From contig JAADDT010000100.1 in the NCBI GenBank assembly GCA_013153765.1, positions 1 to 7,636 of the forward strand: DNA of 7,636 nt, in the 5' to 3' direction. Of the stretch, positions 1-6,847 are shown piece after piece. The DNA is from Aquificota bacterium (lineage in GTDB: Bacteria; Aquificota; Aquificia; Aquificales; Hydrogenothermaceae). Every line of letters starts with the position of its first letter. Within the stretch, counting starts at the first letter, position 1. Below the pieces are notes generated by a model, which searched no databases, had not been told where the DNA came from, and was given only the letters and a program-made list of their open reading frames with translations. The position numbers and the translations under genes were made by a program.

Positions 1-44
1 GTGTTAGTAATAAAATAAAAATAAAGAAGGAGGTTTTTACGGTA

Positions 45-398
45 ATGAAGAAATACTCTACAGTGTTCTTGATGCTCTTTATGGTTGCAGGAGCTCTCTC
101 CGCCGCTTTTGCAGGAGAAGGTTCTGACGCTCTGGCAAGAGCAGTATTCTACGGTGGGGTTGCTATCGGTGCTGGTGTTGCAATCGGTGCCGCCGCTGGT
201 GGTGGTGCGGCAGGTCTGGGTAATGCGATCAGGGGAGTTCTGGAAGGTATGGCAAGAAATCCGAACATGGGCGGAAAGCTTCTTACCACCATGTTCATCG
301 GTATGGCACTGATAGAAACGTTCGTTCTGTACGGACTGCTGATTGCTATTATCTTCATCTTCACAGGTATATTTGACGCCAAGTTTTTAGGCCATTAA
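45..398 (+). CDS. atpE: F-type ATP synthase subunit c, with N-terminal signal peptide
   Basis: Encodes the 117-residue proteolipid that forms the rotating c-ring of membrane F0 and carries the coupling ion. Residues 1-23 look like a cleavable signal peptide: MKK, a hydrophobic core, then A21-F22-A23 before G24. The mature protein has two membrane helices. Helix 1 (about 33-60) is rich in Gly and Ala, and G53, A55, G57 and G59 align with the small-residue packing motif. The polar loop holds R71-N72-P73, and helix 2 (about 79-108) carries the ion-binding carboxylate E91. The helix-1 glutamine of Na+-type rings is replaced by L58, so proton coupling is inferred. An AAGGAGGT site at 27-34 lies 10 nt before the ATG. 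The c-subunit family is usually 70-100 residues, and the signal peptide explains the extra length. Other atp genes are not visible here; they may lie upstream of the window. Confidence 0.96.
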   Translation: MKKYSTVFLMLFMVAGALSAAFAGEGSDALARAVFYGGVAIGAGVAIGAAAGGGAAGLGNAIRGVLEGMARNPNMGGKLLTTMFIGMALIETFVLYGLLIAIIFIFTGIFDAKFLGH

Positions 399-431
399 TA
401 AGCTATAAATACGGTTTTTAAAACTTTCCGT

Positions 432-471
432 AAGGGCGTGCATACTCGTATGTACGCTCTTTTATTTTTTT
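432..471 (+). terminator. Intrinsic terminator-like hairpin between atpE and rpmH
   Basis: Positions 432-445 pair with 448-461 over about 14 bp. The pairing is continuous, with two G-U wobbles and a minimal loop around CTCG. A T-rich run (461-471, one A) follows directly. This is the layout of a Rho-independent terminator and fits the end of the atp transcript. It ends at the base before the rpmH ribosome-binding site (472-479), so rpmH cannot be transcribed without at least part of this sequence unless initiation falls inside it. It could therefore be a partial terminator or attenuator. Confidence 0.8.
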
Positions 472-485
472 AAGGAGGTAAAAGA

Positions 486-629
486 ATGTCCGGAAAGATA
501 CAAAACAGGATTTCAAACAAAAAAAGGAAAAGAAGGTCTGGCTTCCTTGCAAGGAAAAGGAGTAAGTCAGGCAGAAGGATACTGGCAAGGAGAAGGGCAA
601 AGGGCAGAAAAAGGCTCGCCGCATCCTAA
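486..629 (+). CDS. rpmH: 50S ribosomal protein L34
   Basis: Encodes a 47-residue, extremely basic protein that is a small part of the large ribosomal subunit. The C-terminal two thirds match L34 well: KKRKRRSGFLARKRSKSGRR and then ILARRRAKGRKRLAAS correspond to the family's KRKR-HGFR-RM and GR-VLARRRAKGRK-L blocks. The N-terminus (MSGKIQNRIS) does not show the usual M-K-R-T-[FY]-Q-P-S start. An AAGGAGGT site at 472-479 with a 6-nt gap fixes the ATG at 486, and no alternative frame restores the canonical start. The stop codon TAA is followed at once by the ATG of rnpA, as expected for the conserved rpmH-rnpA pair, so the two are probably translationally coupled. Confidence 0.96.
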   Translation: MSGKIQNRISNKKRKRRSGFLARKRSKSGRRILARRRAKGRKRLAAS

Positions 630-974
630 ATGGAAACCTTAAAAGGTGGCACTATCAGGGAGGTAATGGAAACCGGCGGGCGTTTTTACACAGACCACCT
701 GATAGTCCTTTACCGTAAAAACGACTTGGGCAGACCGAGGTTTGGCTTCGTTATCTCAAAAAAGTTTTCAAAAAGGGCGGTTGACAGAAACAGGACGAGA
801 AGGGTAATTAAAGAGGCTCTCCGCCTGTATGGTGAAGATTTAAACAAATTGGGCTATGATATTATACTGGTTCCGAAAAAAGGTATTTTAGGTAAAAAAA
901 CTTGGGAAATTGCACCGGACATAAAAACCATAGGACAGTTATTAGAAAAAAATGCTGAAAAAAGCGGTAGTTAA
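630..974 (+). CDS. rnpA: Ribonuclease P protein component
   Basis: Encodes a 114-residue basic protein that binds the RNase P RNA and helps the ribozyme remove 5' leaders from precursor tRNAs. The diagnostic RNR region is at about residues 49-65 ([17 protein letters not shown]), preceded by [11 protein letters not shown] (38-48), which matches the family's R-G-x-V-S-K-K-x-x-x-A-V-x-R-N-x-x-K-R block. [10 protein letters not shown] (76-85) matches the conserved D-[IV]-V-[LV] strand. Length is typical. The ATG directly follows the rpmH stop (TAAATG) with no clear ribosome-binding site of its own, so translation is probably coupled to rpmH. The last 23 nt overlap yidD. The RNA partner rnpB is not in this window. 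Classical RNase P is absent from Aquifex aeolicus, so the gene is informative about lineage. Confidence 0.95.
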   Translation: METLKGGTIREVMETGGRFYTDHLIVLYRKNDLGRPRFGFVISKKFSKRAVDRNRTRRVIKEALRLYGEDLNKLGYDIILVPKKGILGKKTWEIAPDIKTIGQLLEKNAEKSGS

Positions 975-1161
975 TACCTTAAAACTGTATCAGAAATTTA
1001 TATCTCCAATGTATCCGGCAAGCTGTAGGTACTATCCGACCTGCTCCCAGTACAGCGTTGAGGCTGTGGAGAAGTACGGTGTTGTTAAGGGTCTTTTAAA
1101 AAGCATCTGGCGGATACTCAGGTGTAATCCCTTTGCTAAAGGCGGGGTTGATAAACCTTAA
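952..1161 (+). CDS. yidD: Membrane protein insertion efficiency factor YidD
   Basis: Encodes a 69-residue protein of the YidD family, a small membrane-associated factor thought to assist YidC-dependent insertion. Family hallmarks are clear: [20 protein letters not shown] (12-31) followed by SQY, and [16 protein letters not shown] (54-69). The three conserved cysteines are C25, C31 and C58. An N-terminal amphipathic stretch (residues 1-20) is expected to contact the membrane. The start lies inside rnpA, giving a 23-nt overlap in another frame; the protein from this ATG has the normal N-terminus. The stop is 12 nt before the yidC ATG. Position between rnpA and yidC is the standard context for this family. 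Confidence 0.95.
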   Translation: MLKKAVVNTLKLYQKFISPMYPASCRYYPTCSQYSVEAVEKYGVVKGLLKSIWRILRCNPFAKGGVDKP

Positions 1162-1173
1162 GAGAGGTAGCAG

Positions 1174-2832
1174 ATGAACAATCAGGAACAAGATATGCAG
1201 AAGCGGGTGCTGATCTTTTTCGTCGTGGTTGCGGTTCTGATGGTAGGCTACGGGGCGGTAAGCTCCTTCTTCTTCGGAAAGCAGGAACAGGGCAACAGCC
1301 GTCCTGCCGAAAACCGGACGGTGGCACAGGAGAACAGGCAGAAAACGGAAGGACAACAGCTCCAGAATAGTCAAGCGGTGGAAAAGCAGGCGGAAAAACA
1401 GCCTGAAATAAGGTATTCCGCCACAGGCGGTTTTGATCTAATTCTGGACAGGAGAAGGTTTAATTCGGACAACCTTCAGGACTTGGTAAGCATAAAAACC
1501 GAGTTCGGTAGCGTTAAGTTTTCAAAGATAGGCGGCAGGATAGTATCCATATACGTTGAAAGGTACAAAACGGACGTTATAAGCGAGTTTTCAAAGAAGA
1601 ACAGGCTTTTCCCGACGGAAATAATAACAACAGACCAAAACATTACCGCACTGGTGAACTTCAGTCCTTACACCTTCCGTCAGGAAGGGAACACCTTCAT
1701 CTTTACGCTGGAGAAGGACGGTATAAAGGTTGTCAAAAAGTTCATACTTGACGGGGCAACCTTCCAGTTTAAGCTTGAGACGGAAGGGCTGGAAAACTAC
1801 GGTCTGGCTGTTATAAACGGCGTATCACTGGAGGAGCTTGAAAGTGCCTTCGGACATTCCGGGGCTATCATAAAGACGGATAAAGACCTTATAAAGATAG
1901 ACAGGGACATAGAAAAGGAGCAGGTCATAAGGGGCAATATTTACTGGGCAGGGGAAGAAAACAAGTACTTCATACAGATGCTTGCCGCTAAAGACGGCTT
2001 TACCGCTTCACACGTCGTACCGGTAGCTCCTGAAAAGACTGTTGTGTTTTCCGAGATAGGCACTTCTGTGGAGGGGTTTTTCCTTGGAGGTCCAAAGCTT
2101 TACTCACTGCTTGAAAGCCTTACAGAAAGGTATAAGAAGGAATGGGGTAAGGACCTTGCACTTGAGGACACTATAGACTTTGGAATATTCGGCATACTGG
2201 GTAAACCGCTTTTCATAGTTCTACACTTCTTTTACAACTACACGCACAACTGGGGCGTGGCGATAATACTCCTTACAGTCCTGATAAGGATAATATTCTT
2301 CCCGCTGAACCACAAGTCCCTAAAAGCTATGAAAAAGATGGCAGACCTTGCTCCGGAAATAAAGAAACTCCAGAAAAAATACAAAGACGACCCGCAGAAG
2401 CTACAGCAAGAGATGATGAAGCTTTACGCAGAGCACGGGGCAAATCCAATGTCCGGCTGTCTGCCGATAATAGTCCAGATACCTGTTTTCATAGCACTTT
2501 ACAACGTGCTTATGGTAACGGTGGAGCTTAAAAACGCTCCGTTTATACTGTGGATAGACGACCTTTCCTCAAAGGACCCTTACTACATACTGCCGATACT
2601 GATGGGTCTTTCAATGGTGGCACAGCAGTGGATAACGCCGTCAACGGACAAGAACCAAAGGATGATAATGTACATAATGGCGGCTGTGTTCACGTTTATG
2701 TTTATGAACTTCCCTTCAGGTCTTGTTTTGTACTGGCTTACGAATAATATATTAGGTCTGATACAGAGTTATATTATCAACAGGGTTATGAACAAGGAAA
2801 AGGAAGGGAAGAAAAAATCGGAAGATGGATGA
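1174..2832 (+). CDS. yidC: Membrane protein insertase YidC (Oxa1 family)
   Basis: Encodes a 552-residue inner-membrane insertase that folds and inserts membrane proteins alone or with SecYEG. It has the Gram-negative architecture: membrane helix 1 at about 11-34, a Gln/Glu-rich linker (35-78), a large periplasmic beta domain (about 80-335), and the conserved insertase core with five helices (about 340-540). The hydrophilic-groove arginine is R372 in LLTVLIRIIFFPLN. The cytoplasmic helical hairpin (about 380-420) contains APEIKKLQKKYKDDPQKLQQ, followed by NPMSGCLPIIVQIPVFIALY. A Lys-rich tail (541-549) faces the cytoplasm. The start is supported by a GAGAGGT-like site a few bases upstream. The 3' end overlaps mnmE by 8 nt (ATGGATGA). 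The periplasmic domain implies a diderm cell. Confidence 0.97.
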   Translation: MNNQEQDMQKRVLIFFVVVAVLMVGYGAVSSFFFGKQEQGNSRPAENRTVAQENRQKTEGQQLQNSQAVEKQAEKQPEIRYSATGGFDLILDRRRFNSDNLQDLVSIKTEFGSVKFSKIGGRIVSIYVERYKTDVISEFSKKNRLFPTEIITTDQNITALVNFSPYTFRQEGNTFIFTLEKDGIKVVKKFILDGATFQFKLETEGLENYGLAVINGVSLEELESAFGHSGAIIKTDKDLIKIDRDIEKEQVIRGNIYWAGEENKYFIQMLAAKDGFTASHVVPVAPEKTVVFSEIGTSVEGFFLGGPKLYSLLESLTERYKKEWGKDLALEDTIDFGIFGILGKPLFIVLHFFYNYTHNWGVAIILLTVLIRIIFFPLNHKSLKAMKKMADLAPEIKKLQKKYKDDPQKLQQEMMKLYAEHGANPMSGCLPIIVQIPVFIALYNVLMVTVELKNAPFILWIDDLSSKDPYYILPILMGLSMVAQQWITPSTDKNQRMIMYIMAAVFTFMFMNFPSGLVLYWLTNNILGLIQSYIINRVMNKEKEGKKKSEDG

Positions 2833-4180
2833 AAAGGATACCATTGTAGCAAGTGCAACTCCACTTATCCCGTCGGCTGTAGGTATTATCCGTCTCAGTG
2901 GAGAAGATGCTCTACAAATTGGAAAAAGGCTGTTTTCCCTCCCTGAAAAGGTGGAAGAAAGGAAGGCTTACTTCGGCAGGATAAGGGACAGGGAAGGGAA
3001 GACCATAGACGAAGGTCTTTTCATATACTTTAAGGCTCCCAGAAGCTTTACCGGTGAGGACGTGGTGGAGATATATCCACACGGCAGTGTGCCGGTAATG
3101 AAAAGGATAATAGGGGAGGCTGTCCACTTCGGGGCAAGACTGGCTGAGCCGGGGGAGTTTACAAAAAGGGCTTTCCTAAAGGGAAAGATAGACCTTACGC
3201 AGGCTGAAGCCATAGCAGACCTGATAGAAGCAAAGACGGAAAAAGCCTCAAGGGTGGCTTTGAACCTTCTACAGGGCAGGCTTTCCGAAAAGGTAAACAG
3301 GCTGAGGAACTCACTGCTGGAATTGATTTCTCTCATTGAAGCGGAGATAAACTTCCCTGAAGATATAGAGGAGATAGACTTTGAAGAGATAAAAAAGGTG
3401 CTTAAGGGAGTGGTGGAACAGATTGGAGAGCTGTTGAAGACATACAAAAAGGGTCAGCTGATCAGGGAAGGTATAAAGCTGGCAATCGTAGGCAGACCTA
3501 ACGTTGGAAAGTCCTCCCTGTTTAACGCACTCCTTGGGTACGAAAGGGCTATCGTTTCGGAAGTAAGGGGAACGACGAGGGACTTTATAGAGGAAAGCCT
3601 GAACATAGGCGGTATTCCGGTAAAACTCCTTGACACGGCAGGCATCAGGGAAACGGAGGACAAAATAGAAAAGTTAGGCATAGAAAAGGCACTGGAAAAG
3701 GTTGAAGAGGCTGACGTGGTTCTTTTCGTTTTTGATGCGTCAGAAGGGCTTACTGAGGAAGACCTTAAAATATACGAAAAGGTAAAGGACAAATCGCCAA
3801 TAGTTATTGGAAACAAATCAGATTTACTTGATAAATCTGAAAAAAAGTATTATTTTAAAGATGTAAAAGATGTAATACTTGTCAGCAGTAAAACATTAGA
3901 AAATTTAGACCAGTTAGAGGAAAAAATTCTCCATAAGCTAAATCTGTTAGAAGATAGTGATACTGATGTTTACATTAATCTCAGACATTACGGGTCTTTC
4001 AAAAAAGCAAAAGAAACTCTTGAAAAGGTGCTGAAAAATATTGGGGATTACAGAGACAGGAAAGAAATCCTTATGCTTGAAATTTCAGAAGCGGAAAAAG
4101 CTCTTGAGGAAATCACCGGAGAGATTACTACGGAAGACGTTTTAGGAAACATATTCGGCAGGTTTTGTATTGGAAAATAA
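2825..4180 (+). CDS. mnmE: tRNA uridine-5-carboxymethylaminomethyl modification GTPase MnmE
   Basis: Encodes a 451-residue GTPase (also called TrmE or ThdF) that, with MnmG, modifies the wobble uridine of several tRNAs using a folate one-carbon donor and FAD. The N-terminal domain begins DTIVASATP and contains GEDVVEIYPHG (77-87) and LAEPGEFTKRAF (106-117). The inserted G domain shows G1 GRPNVGKSS (223-231), G2 GTTRD (249-253), G3 DTAG (270-273) and G4 NKSD (330-333). The C-terminus ends in GRFCIGK with the conserved C448. Length matches the family (about 450). It starts inside yidC, with an 8-nt overlap. The DNA from about residue 324 to 418 is much more AT-rich than the rest of the gene, but the frame stays open and the motifs are intact. 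mnmG is not in this window. Confidence 0.97.
   Translation: MDEKDTIVASATPLIPSAVGIIRLSGEDALQIGKRLFSLPEKVEERKAYFGRIRDREGKTIDEGLFIYFKAPRSFTGEDVVEIYPHGSVPVMKRIIGEAVHFGARLAEPGEFTKRAFLKGKIDLTQAEAIADLIEAKTEKASRVALNLLQGRLSEKVNRLRNSLLELISLIEAEINFPEDIEEIDFEEIKKVLKGVVEQIGELLKTYKKGQLIREGIKLAIVGRPNVGKSSLFNALLGYERAIVSEVRGTTRDFIEESLNIGGIPVKLLDTAGIRETEDKIEKLGIEKALEKVEEADVVLFVFDASEGLTEEDLKIYEKVKDKSPIVIGNKSDLLDKSEKKYYFKDVKDVILVSSKTLENLDQLEEKILHKLNLLEDSDTDVYINLRHYGSFKKAKETLEKVLKNIGDYRDRKEILMLEISEAEKALEEITGEITTEDVLGNIFGRFCIGK
3795..4080 (+). other. AT-rich patch with shifted codon use inside mnmE
   Basis: By hand count 3841-3960 is about 26% G+C (31 of 120), against about 48% (58 of 120) at 3001-3120 in the same gene. 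Within the patch Leu is often TTA, Ile often ATT, Asp mostly GAT and Asn AAT, whereas the flanks prefer CTT/CTG, ATA and GAC. It covers the end of the G domain and the start of the C-terminal helical domain. Boundaries are approximate. No repeats, stops or frameshifts mark the edges. Confidence 0.7.
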
Positions 4181-4207
4181 CAAACACAAGAGGAGGTTTA
4201 GATAAAT

Positions 4208-5476
4208 ATGACTGCAACGGCTGTGTCAGTGGAAGGACTGAAAAAGATGACACTTCAGGAACTCCAAAAACTGGGAAAGGAACTGGGTCTCCAAAGGACG
4301 ACAGGTCTGAAAAAGCAGGAGCTTATCACCAGAATTCTTGAGAAAAAGGCTCAGGAAGAGGGGCTGAACTTCATAAAAGGGGTGCTTGAGGTACTGCCTG
4401 AAGGGTACGGCTTTATCAGGTCTATAGAAAACAACTACGCTCCACACTCTTCTGACATTTACGTGTCTCCATCACAGATAAAGAAGTTCGGCTTGAGGAC
4501 AGGGGACTACATAATAGGTATAGCAAGGCTTCCTAAGGACAACGAAAAGTACAGGGCTTTAATAAAGATAGAGGCTGTAAACACGGTAGAGCCTGAGCTT
4601 GCAAAGAAAAGACCGAGATTTGACGCACTTACGCCTTACCATCCGACGGAAAGGTTCAATCTGGAGTACGACCCTTCAGACCTTTCAACTCGGGTTGTAA
4701 GCCTGATAACGCCTATAGGTAAGGGACAGAGGGGCTTAATCGTTGCTCCACCTAAGGCAGGTAAGACCGTCCTTATACAGAGGCTTGCAAAGGCTCTCAT
4801 AAAAAACCATCCGGAGACGCACCTTATCATACTCCTTATAGACGAGCGTCCTGAAGAAGTGACGGAGATGAGAAGGATAGTAGGTGAAGGGGCTGAGGTC
4901 GTAGCTTCAACATTTGACGAGCCACCGGAAAGGCATATGCACGTGGCTGAGCTTATCATAGAAAGGGCAAAAAGGCTGGTGGAACTGGGACAGGACGTTG
5001 TAATACTCCTTGACTCTATGACAAGGCTGGCAAGGGCTTCTAACGCCATCACTCCGCCTTCAGGAAGGGTGCTTTCCGGAGGTCTGGAAGCCACCGCACT
5101 CCAAAGACCGAAAAAGTTTTTCGGGGCGGCAAGGAACATAGAGGACGGTGGAAGTCTTACAATACTTGCCACTGCACTGGTTGAGACAGGCTCAAAGATG
5201 GACGACGTTATATTTGAGGAGTTTAAAGGCACAGGTAATATGGAGCTGTATCTGGACAGGAGACTTATGGAAAGGAGAATATTCCCTGCCATAAACATTC
5301 CAAAATCAGGCACAAGGAAGGAAGAGCTCCTTGTGGAGGACTGGGAACTGCAAAGGCTCTGGATACTCCGTAAGTTCCTCTCCACGATGGACGAGGTGGA
5401 GGCTATGGAGTTCCTGTTAAGCAAGCTTTCCAAATTCAAAACAAACGAGGAATTCCTCAAGTCTATGAACACTTGA
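4208..5476 (+). CDS. rho: Transcription termination factor Rho
   Basis: Encodes a 422-residue hexameric RNA-dependent ATPase/helicase that ends transcription of untranslated RNA. The N-terminal helical part (15-50, [15 protein letters not shown] onward) is the Rho_N domain. The RNA-binding cold-shock-like domain follows, with EGYGFIRS (65-72) as the RNP1 motif. The ATPase domain shows Walker A APPKAGKT (180-187), the catalytic-Glu strand [13 protein letters not shown] (209-221), Walker B VVILLDS (264-270), the Q-loop region [20 protein letters not shown] (290-309), and the R-loop region [13 protein letters not shown] (341-353). Length is typical and there is no inserted domain. An AGGAGGT site at 4191-4197 supports the ATG at 4208; M14 is a weaker alternative start. 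It lies 27 nt after mnmE and is probably cotranscribed with it. No convincing terminator follows the gene. Confidence 0.98.
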   Translation: MTATAVSVEGLKKMTLQELQKLGKELGLQRTTGLKKQELITRILEKKAQEEGLNFIKGVLEVLPEGYGFIRSIENNYAPHSSDIYVSPSQIKKFGLRTGDYIIGIARLPKDNEKYRALIKIEAVNTVEPELAKKRPRFDALTPYHPTERFNLEYDPSDLSTRVVSLITPIGKGQRGLIVAPPKAGKTVLIQRLAKALIKNHPETHLIILLIDERPEEVTEMRRIVGEGAEVVASTFDEPPERHMHVAELIIERAKRLVELGQDVVILLDSMTRLARASNAITPPSGRVLSGGLEATALQRPKKFFGAARNIEDGGSLTILATALVETGSKMDDVIFEEFKGTGNMELYLDRRLMERRIFPAINIPKSGTRKEELLVEDWELQRLWILRKFLSTMDEVEAMEFLLSKLSKFKTNEEFLKSMNT

Positions 5477-5507
5477 TAAAAATTTCCCTAAAGGCTAAAA
5501 TATTGGT

Positions 5508-5535
5508 TTGCCTGATTTATCCACAGGTATATATT
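5508..5535 (+). promoter_or_regulatory. Candidate sigma-70-type promoter for rpmE-prfA
   Basis: TTGCCT (5508-5513) and TATATT (5530-5535) are separated by 16 bp and would start transcription near 5542, just before the rpmE ribosome-binding site. The -10 has one mismatch to TATAAT and the -35 has two to TTGACA. It lies in the only sizeable gap of the rho-rpmE-prfA run. It is not proven, because AT-rich spacers often produce such matches. Confidence 0.4.
5517..5525 (+). promoter_or_regulatory. DnaA-box-like 9-mer in the rho-rpmE gap
   Basis: The sequence TTATCCACA is identical to the E. coli consensus DnaA box. It sits in non-coding DNA between the candidate -35 and -10 elements of the rpmE promoter. 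It is a single copy with no cluster of boxes or obvious unwinding element, so it does not indicate an origin. It may be a DnaA-responsive site or chance. Confidence 0.35.
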
Positions 5536-5545
5536 TAAGGACGAA

Positions 5546-5553
5546 AAGGAGGT
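5546..5553 (+). promoter_or_regulatory. Ribosome-binding site that fixes the TTG start of rpmE
   Basis: A full AAGGAGGT is placed 7 nt before the TTG at 5561. No ATG or GTG in the same frame offers a better start, and the protein from TTG begins with the normal L31 N-terminus (M-K-K-D-I-H-P). The strong site probably compensates for the weak start codon. Confidence 0.85.
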
Positions 5554-5560
5554 AAAACCG

Positions 5561-5761
5561 TTGAAAAAGGATATACATCCTGAGCTGAAGCTTACACATT
5601 TCGTATGCGGTTGTGGAAACGAGTTTGACCTGCTTTCCACCAAAGGTGGCACGGTGTATCTTGAGGTGTGTGATCAATGCCATCCTTTTTATACAGGAAA
5701 GCTGAAGGTTAAACCTTTATTCCTTGAGATAAAAGGAGCTACCGTTCAAGAAAGTAAGTAA
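5561..5761 (+). CDS. rpmE: 50S ribosomal protein L31, zinc-binding type
   Basis: Encodes a 66-residue protein of the large subunit that bridges to the 30S head. It starts MKKDIHPEL, typical of L31, and carries the zinc-ribbon cysteines C16-G-C18 and C37-D-Q-C40, so it is the C+ (zinc-containing) form rather than the cysteine-free paralogue made under zinc starvation. HPFYTGK (41-47) is the conserved block after the second Cys pair. The start is TTG. The TAA stop overlaps the ATG of prfA by one base (TAATG), which points to translational coupling. The rho-rpmE-prfA order is also seen in other bacterial groups. Confidence 0.97.
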   Translation: MKKDIHPELKLTHFVCGCGNEFDLLSTKGGTVYLEVCDQCHPFYTGKLKVKPLFLEIKGATVQESK

Positions 5762-6843
5762 TGCTCAACAGACACATACTTGAAAAACTTGAAAAGATAG
5801 AAGGTAAGCTGAAAAAGTTAGAGGAAGCACTTTCCAATCCTGAAGTTATAAAGGATCAGAAAAAGCTACAGCAGGTAGCAAAAGAGCATAAGGAAGCGGA
5901 GCAACTACACAAGCTTTATAAGGAATACAAAAAGGTAGAAAGGGAAATACAGGAGGCTAAAACTCTCCTTTCCAGCTCTGACGAGGAGATGAGGGTACTG
6001 GCTGAGGAGGAGCTGAAGAACCTGAAGGAGAGGAAAGCCGGACTTGAAAAGGAAATACAGGTAGGACTTCTACCTAAGGACCCTAACGACGATAAGAACG
6101 TCATACTTGAGATAAGGCAGGGAGCGGGCGGTGAGGAGGCGGCTCTGTTTGCGGCGGAGCTGTTCAGAATGTACCAGCGGTACGCCGAAAGGCACGGCTG
6201 GAAGGCTGAAGTCCTGTCCATACATCCGACGGACAGGGGCGGTATAAAGGAAGTAATAGCTCTGATAAAAGGACAGGGGGCTTACTCAAGGCTGAAGTTT
6301 GAAAGCGGTGTCCACCGTGTCCAGAGGGTTCCTGAAACGGAAAGCTCGGGAAGGATACATACCTCAACGGCTACGGTAGCCGTACTGCCTGAGGCTGAAG
6401 AGGTGGACATAGAGATAAAGCCTGAAGAACTGAAGGTGGAAACGATGAGGGCTTCAGGGGCAGGTGGACAGCACGTAAACACCACTGACAGTGCGGTAAG
6501 GATAACGCACCTGCCGACGGGAATAGTGGTAAGCTGTCAGGACGAACGCTCACAGCTACAGAACAGGGCAAAGGCTATGCAGATTTTAAGGGCAAGGCTG
6601 AAGGATTACTACGACAGGCTGGAAAGGGAAAAGATAGAAAAGGAAAGAAGATCACAGGTCGGTACTGGAGACAGGTCGGAAAAGATAAGGACTTACAACT
6701 TTCCGCAAAACAGGGTGACGGACCACAGGATAGGCTACACGTCGCACAGGATACACGAGATACTTGACGGTGATTTAGACGAGATAATAGACAGGCTGAT
6801 TGCAAAGGAGCAGGAGCAGAAGCTACTTGCAATAAACGACTGA
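5761..6843 (+). CDS. prfA: Peptide chain release factor 1
   Basis: Encodes a 360-residue class I release factor that reads UAA and UAG in the ribosomal A site and triggers peptide release. The N-terminal helical domain (about 1-105) is Lys/Glu-rich. The domain entry [15 protein letters not shown] (117-131) is conserved. The stop-codon recognition tripeptide is P191-E192-T193, fitting the PxT motif of RF1 rather than the SPF of RF2. The catalytic G235-G236-Q237 lies in [18 protein letters not shown] (230-247). [13 protein letters not shown] (313-325) is also typical. Length matches the family. The gene itself ends in TGA, a codon RF1 does not read. It overlaps rpmE by one base, and a tRNA gene begins 4 bp after the stop, so the tRNA may be processed from the same transcript. 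Confidence 0.98.
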   Translation: MLNRHILEKLEKIEGKLKKLEEALSNPEVIKDQKKLQQVAKEHKEAEQLHKLYKEYKKVEREIQEAKTLLSSSDEEMRVLAEEELKNLKERKAGLEKEIQVGLLPKDPNDDKNVILEIRQGAGGEEAALFAAELFRMYQRYAERHGWKAEVLSIHPTDRGGIKEVIALIKGQGAYSRLKFESGVHRVQRVPETESSGRIHTSTATVAVLPEAEEVDIEIKPEELKVETMRASGAGGQHVNTTDSAVRITHLPTGIVVSCQDERSQLQNRAKAMQILRARLKDYYDRLEREKIEKERRSQVGTGDRSEKIRTYNFPQNRVTDHRIGYTSHRIHEILDGDLDEIIDRLIAKEQEQKLLAIND

Positions 6844-6847
6844 TTTT

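Noticed and set aside
1..44. Possible tail of an upstream atp gene
   Set aside because: Only a few codons precede a stop in any plausible frame, too little to identify; apart from the atpE ribosome-binding site at 27-34 the stretch is plain AT-rich spacer.
45..398. Sodium-coupled c-ring, suggested by the Glu-Thr pair E91-T92
   Set aside because: The helix-1 glutamine required by the Na+ signature aligns with L58, so proton coupling is more likely.
418..624. Minus-strand open frame opposite rpmH, Phe- and Ser-rich
   Set aside because: It is the reverse complement of Lys/Arg codons of L34 and has no independent support.
684..692. Second DnaA-box-like 9-mer TTTTACACA inside rnpA
   Set aside because: It fits only the relaxed consensus, lies in coding sequence, and is nearly 5 kb from the other site; similar near-matches occur by chance.
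2968..3816. Minus-strand open frames opposite mnmE (3447-2968 and 3816-3454)
   Set aside because: Low-complexity Ser-rich translations opposite a certain gene; no ribosome-binding site or family signal.
4636..5472. A 278-codon open frame on the minus strand opposite rho
   Set aside because: It is Ser-rich, matches no recognised family, and exactly shadows the codon pattern of a clear rho gene.
5493..5512. Small inverted repeat after rho (GGC-AAA pairing with TTT-GCC)
   Set aside because: Only 6 bp with a bulged T, and no T-run follows, so it is not a credible terminator.
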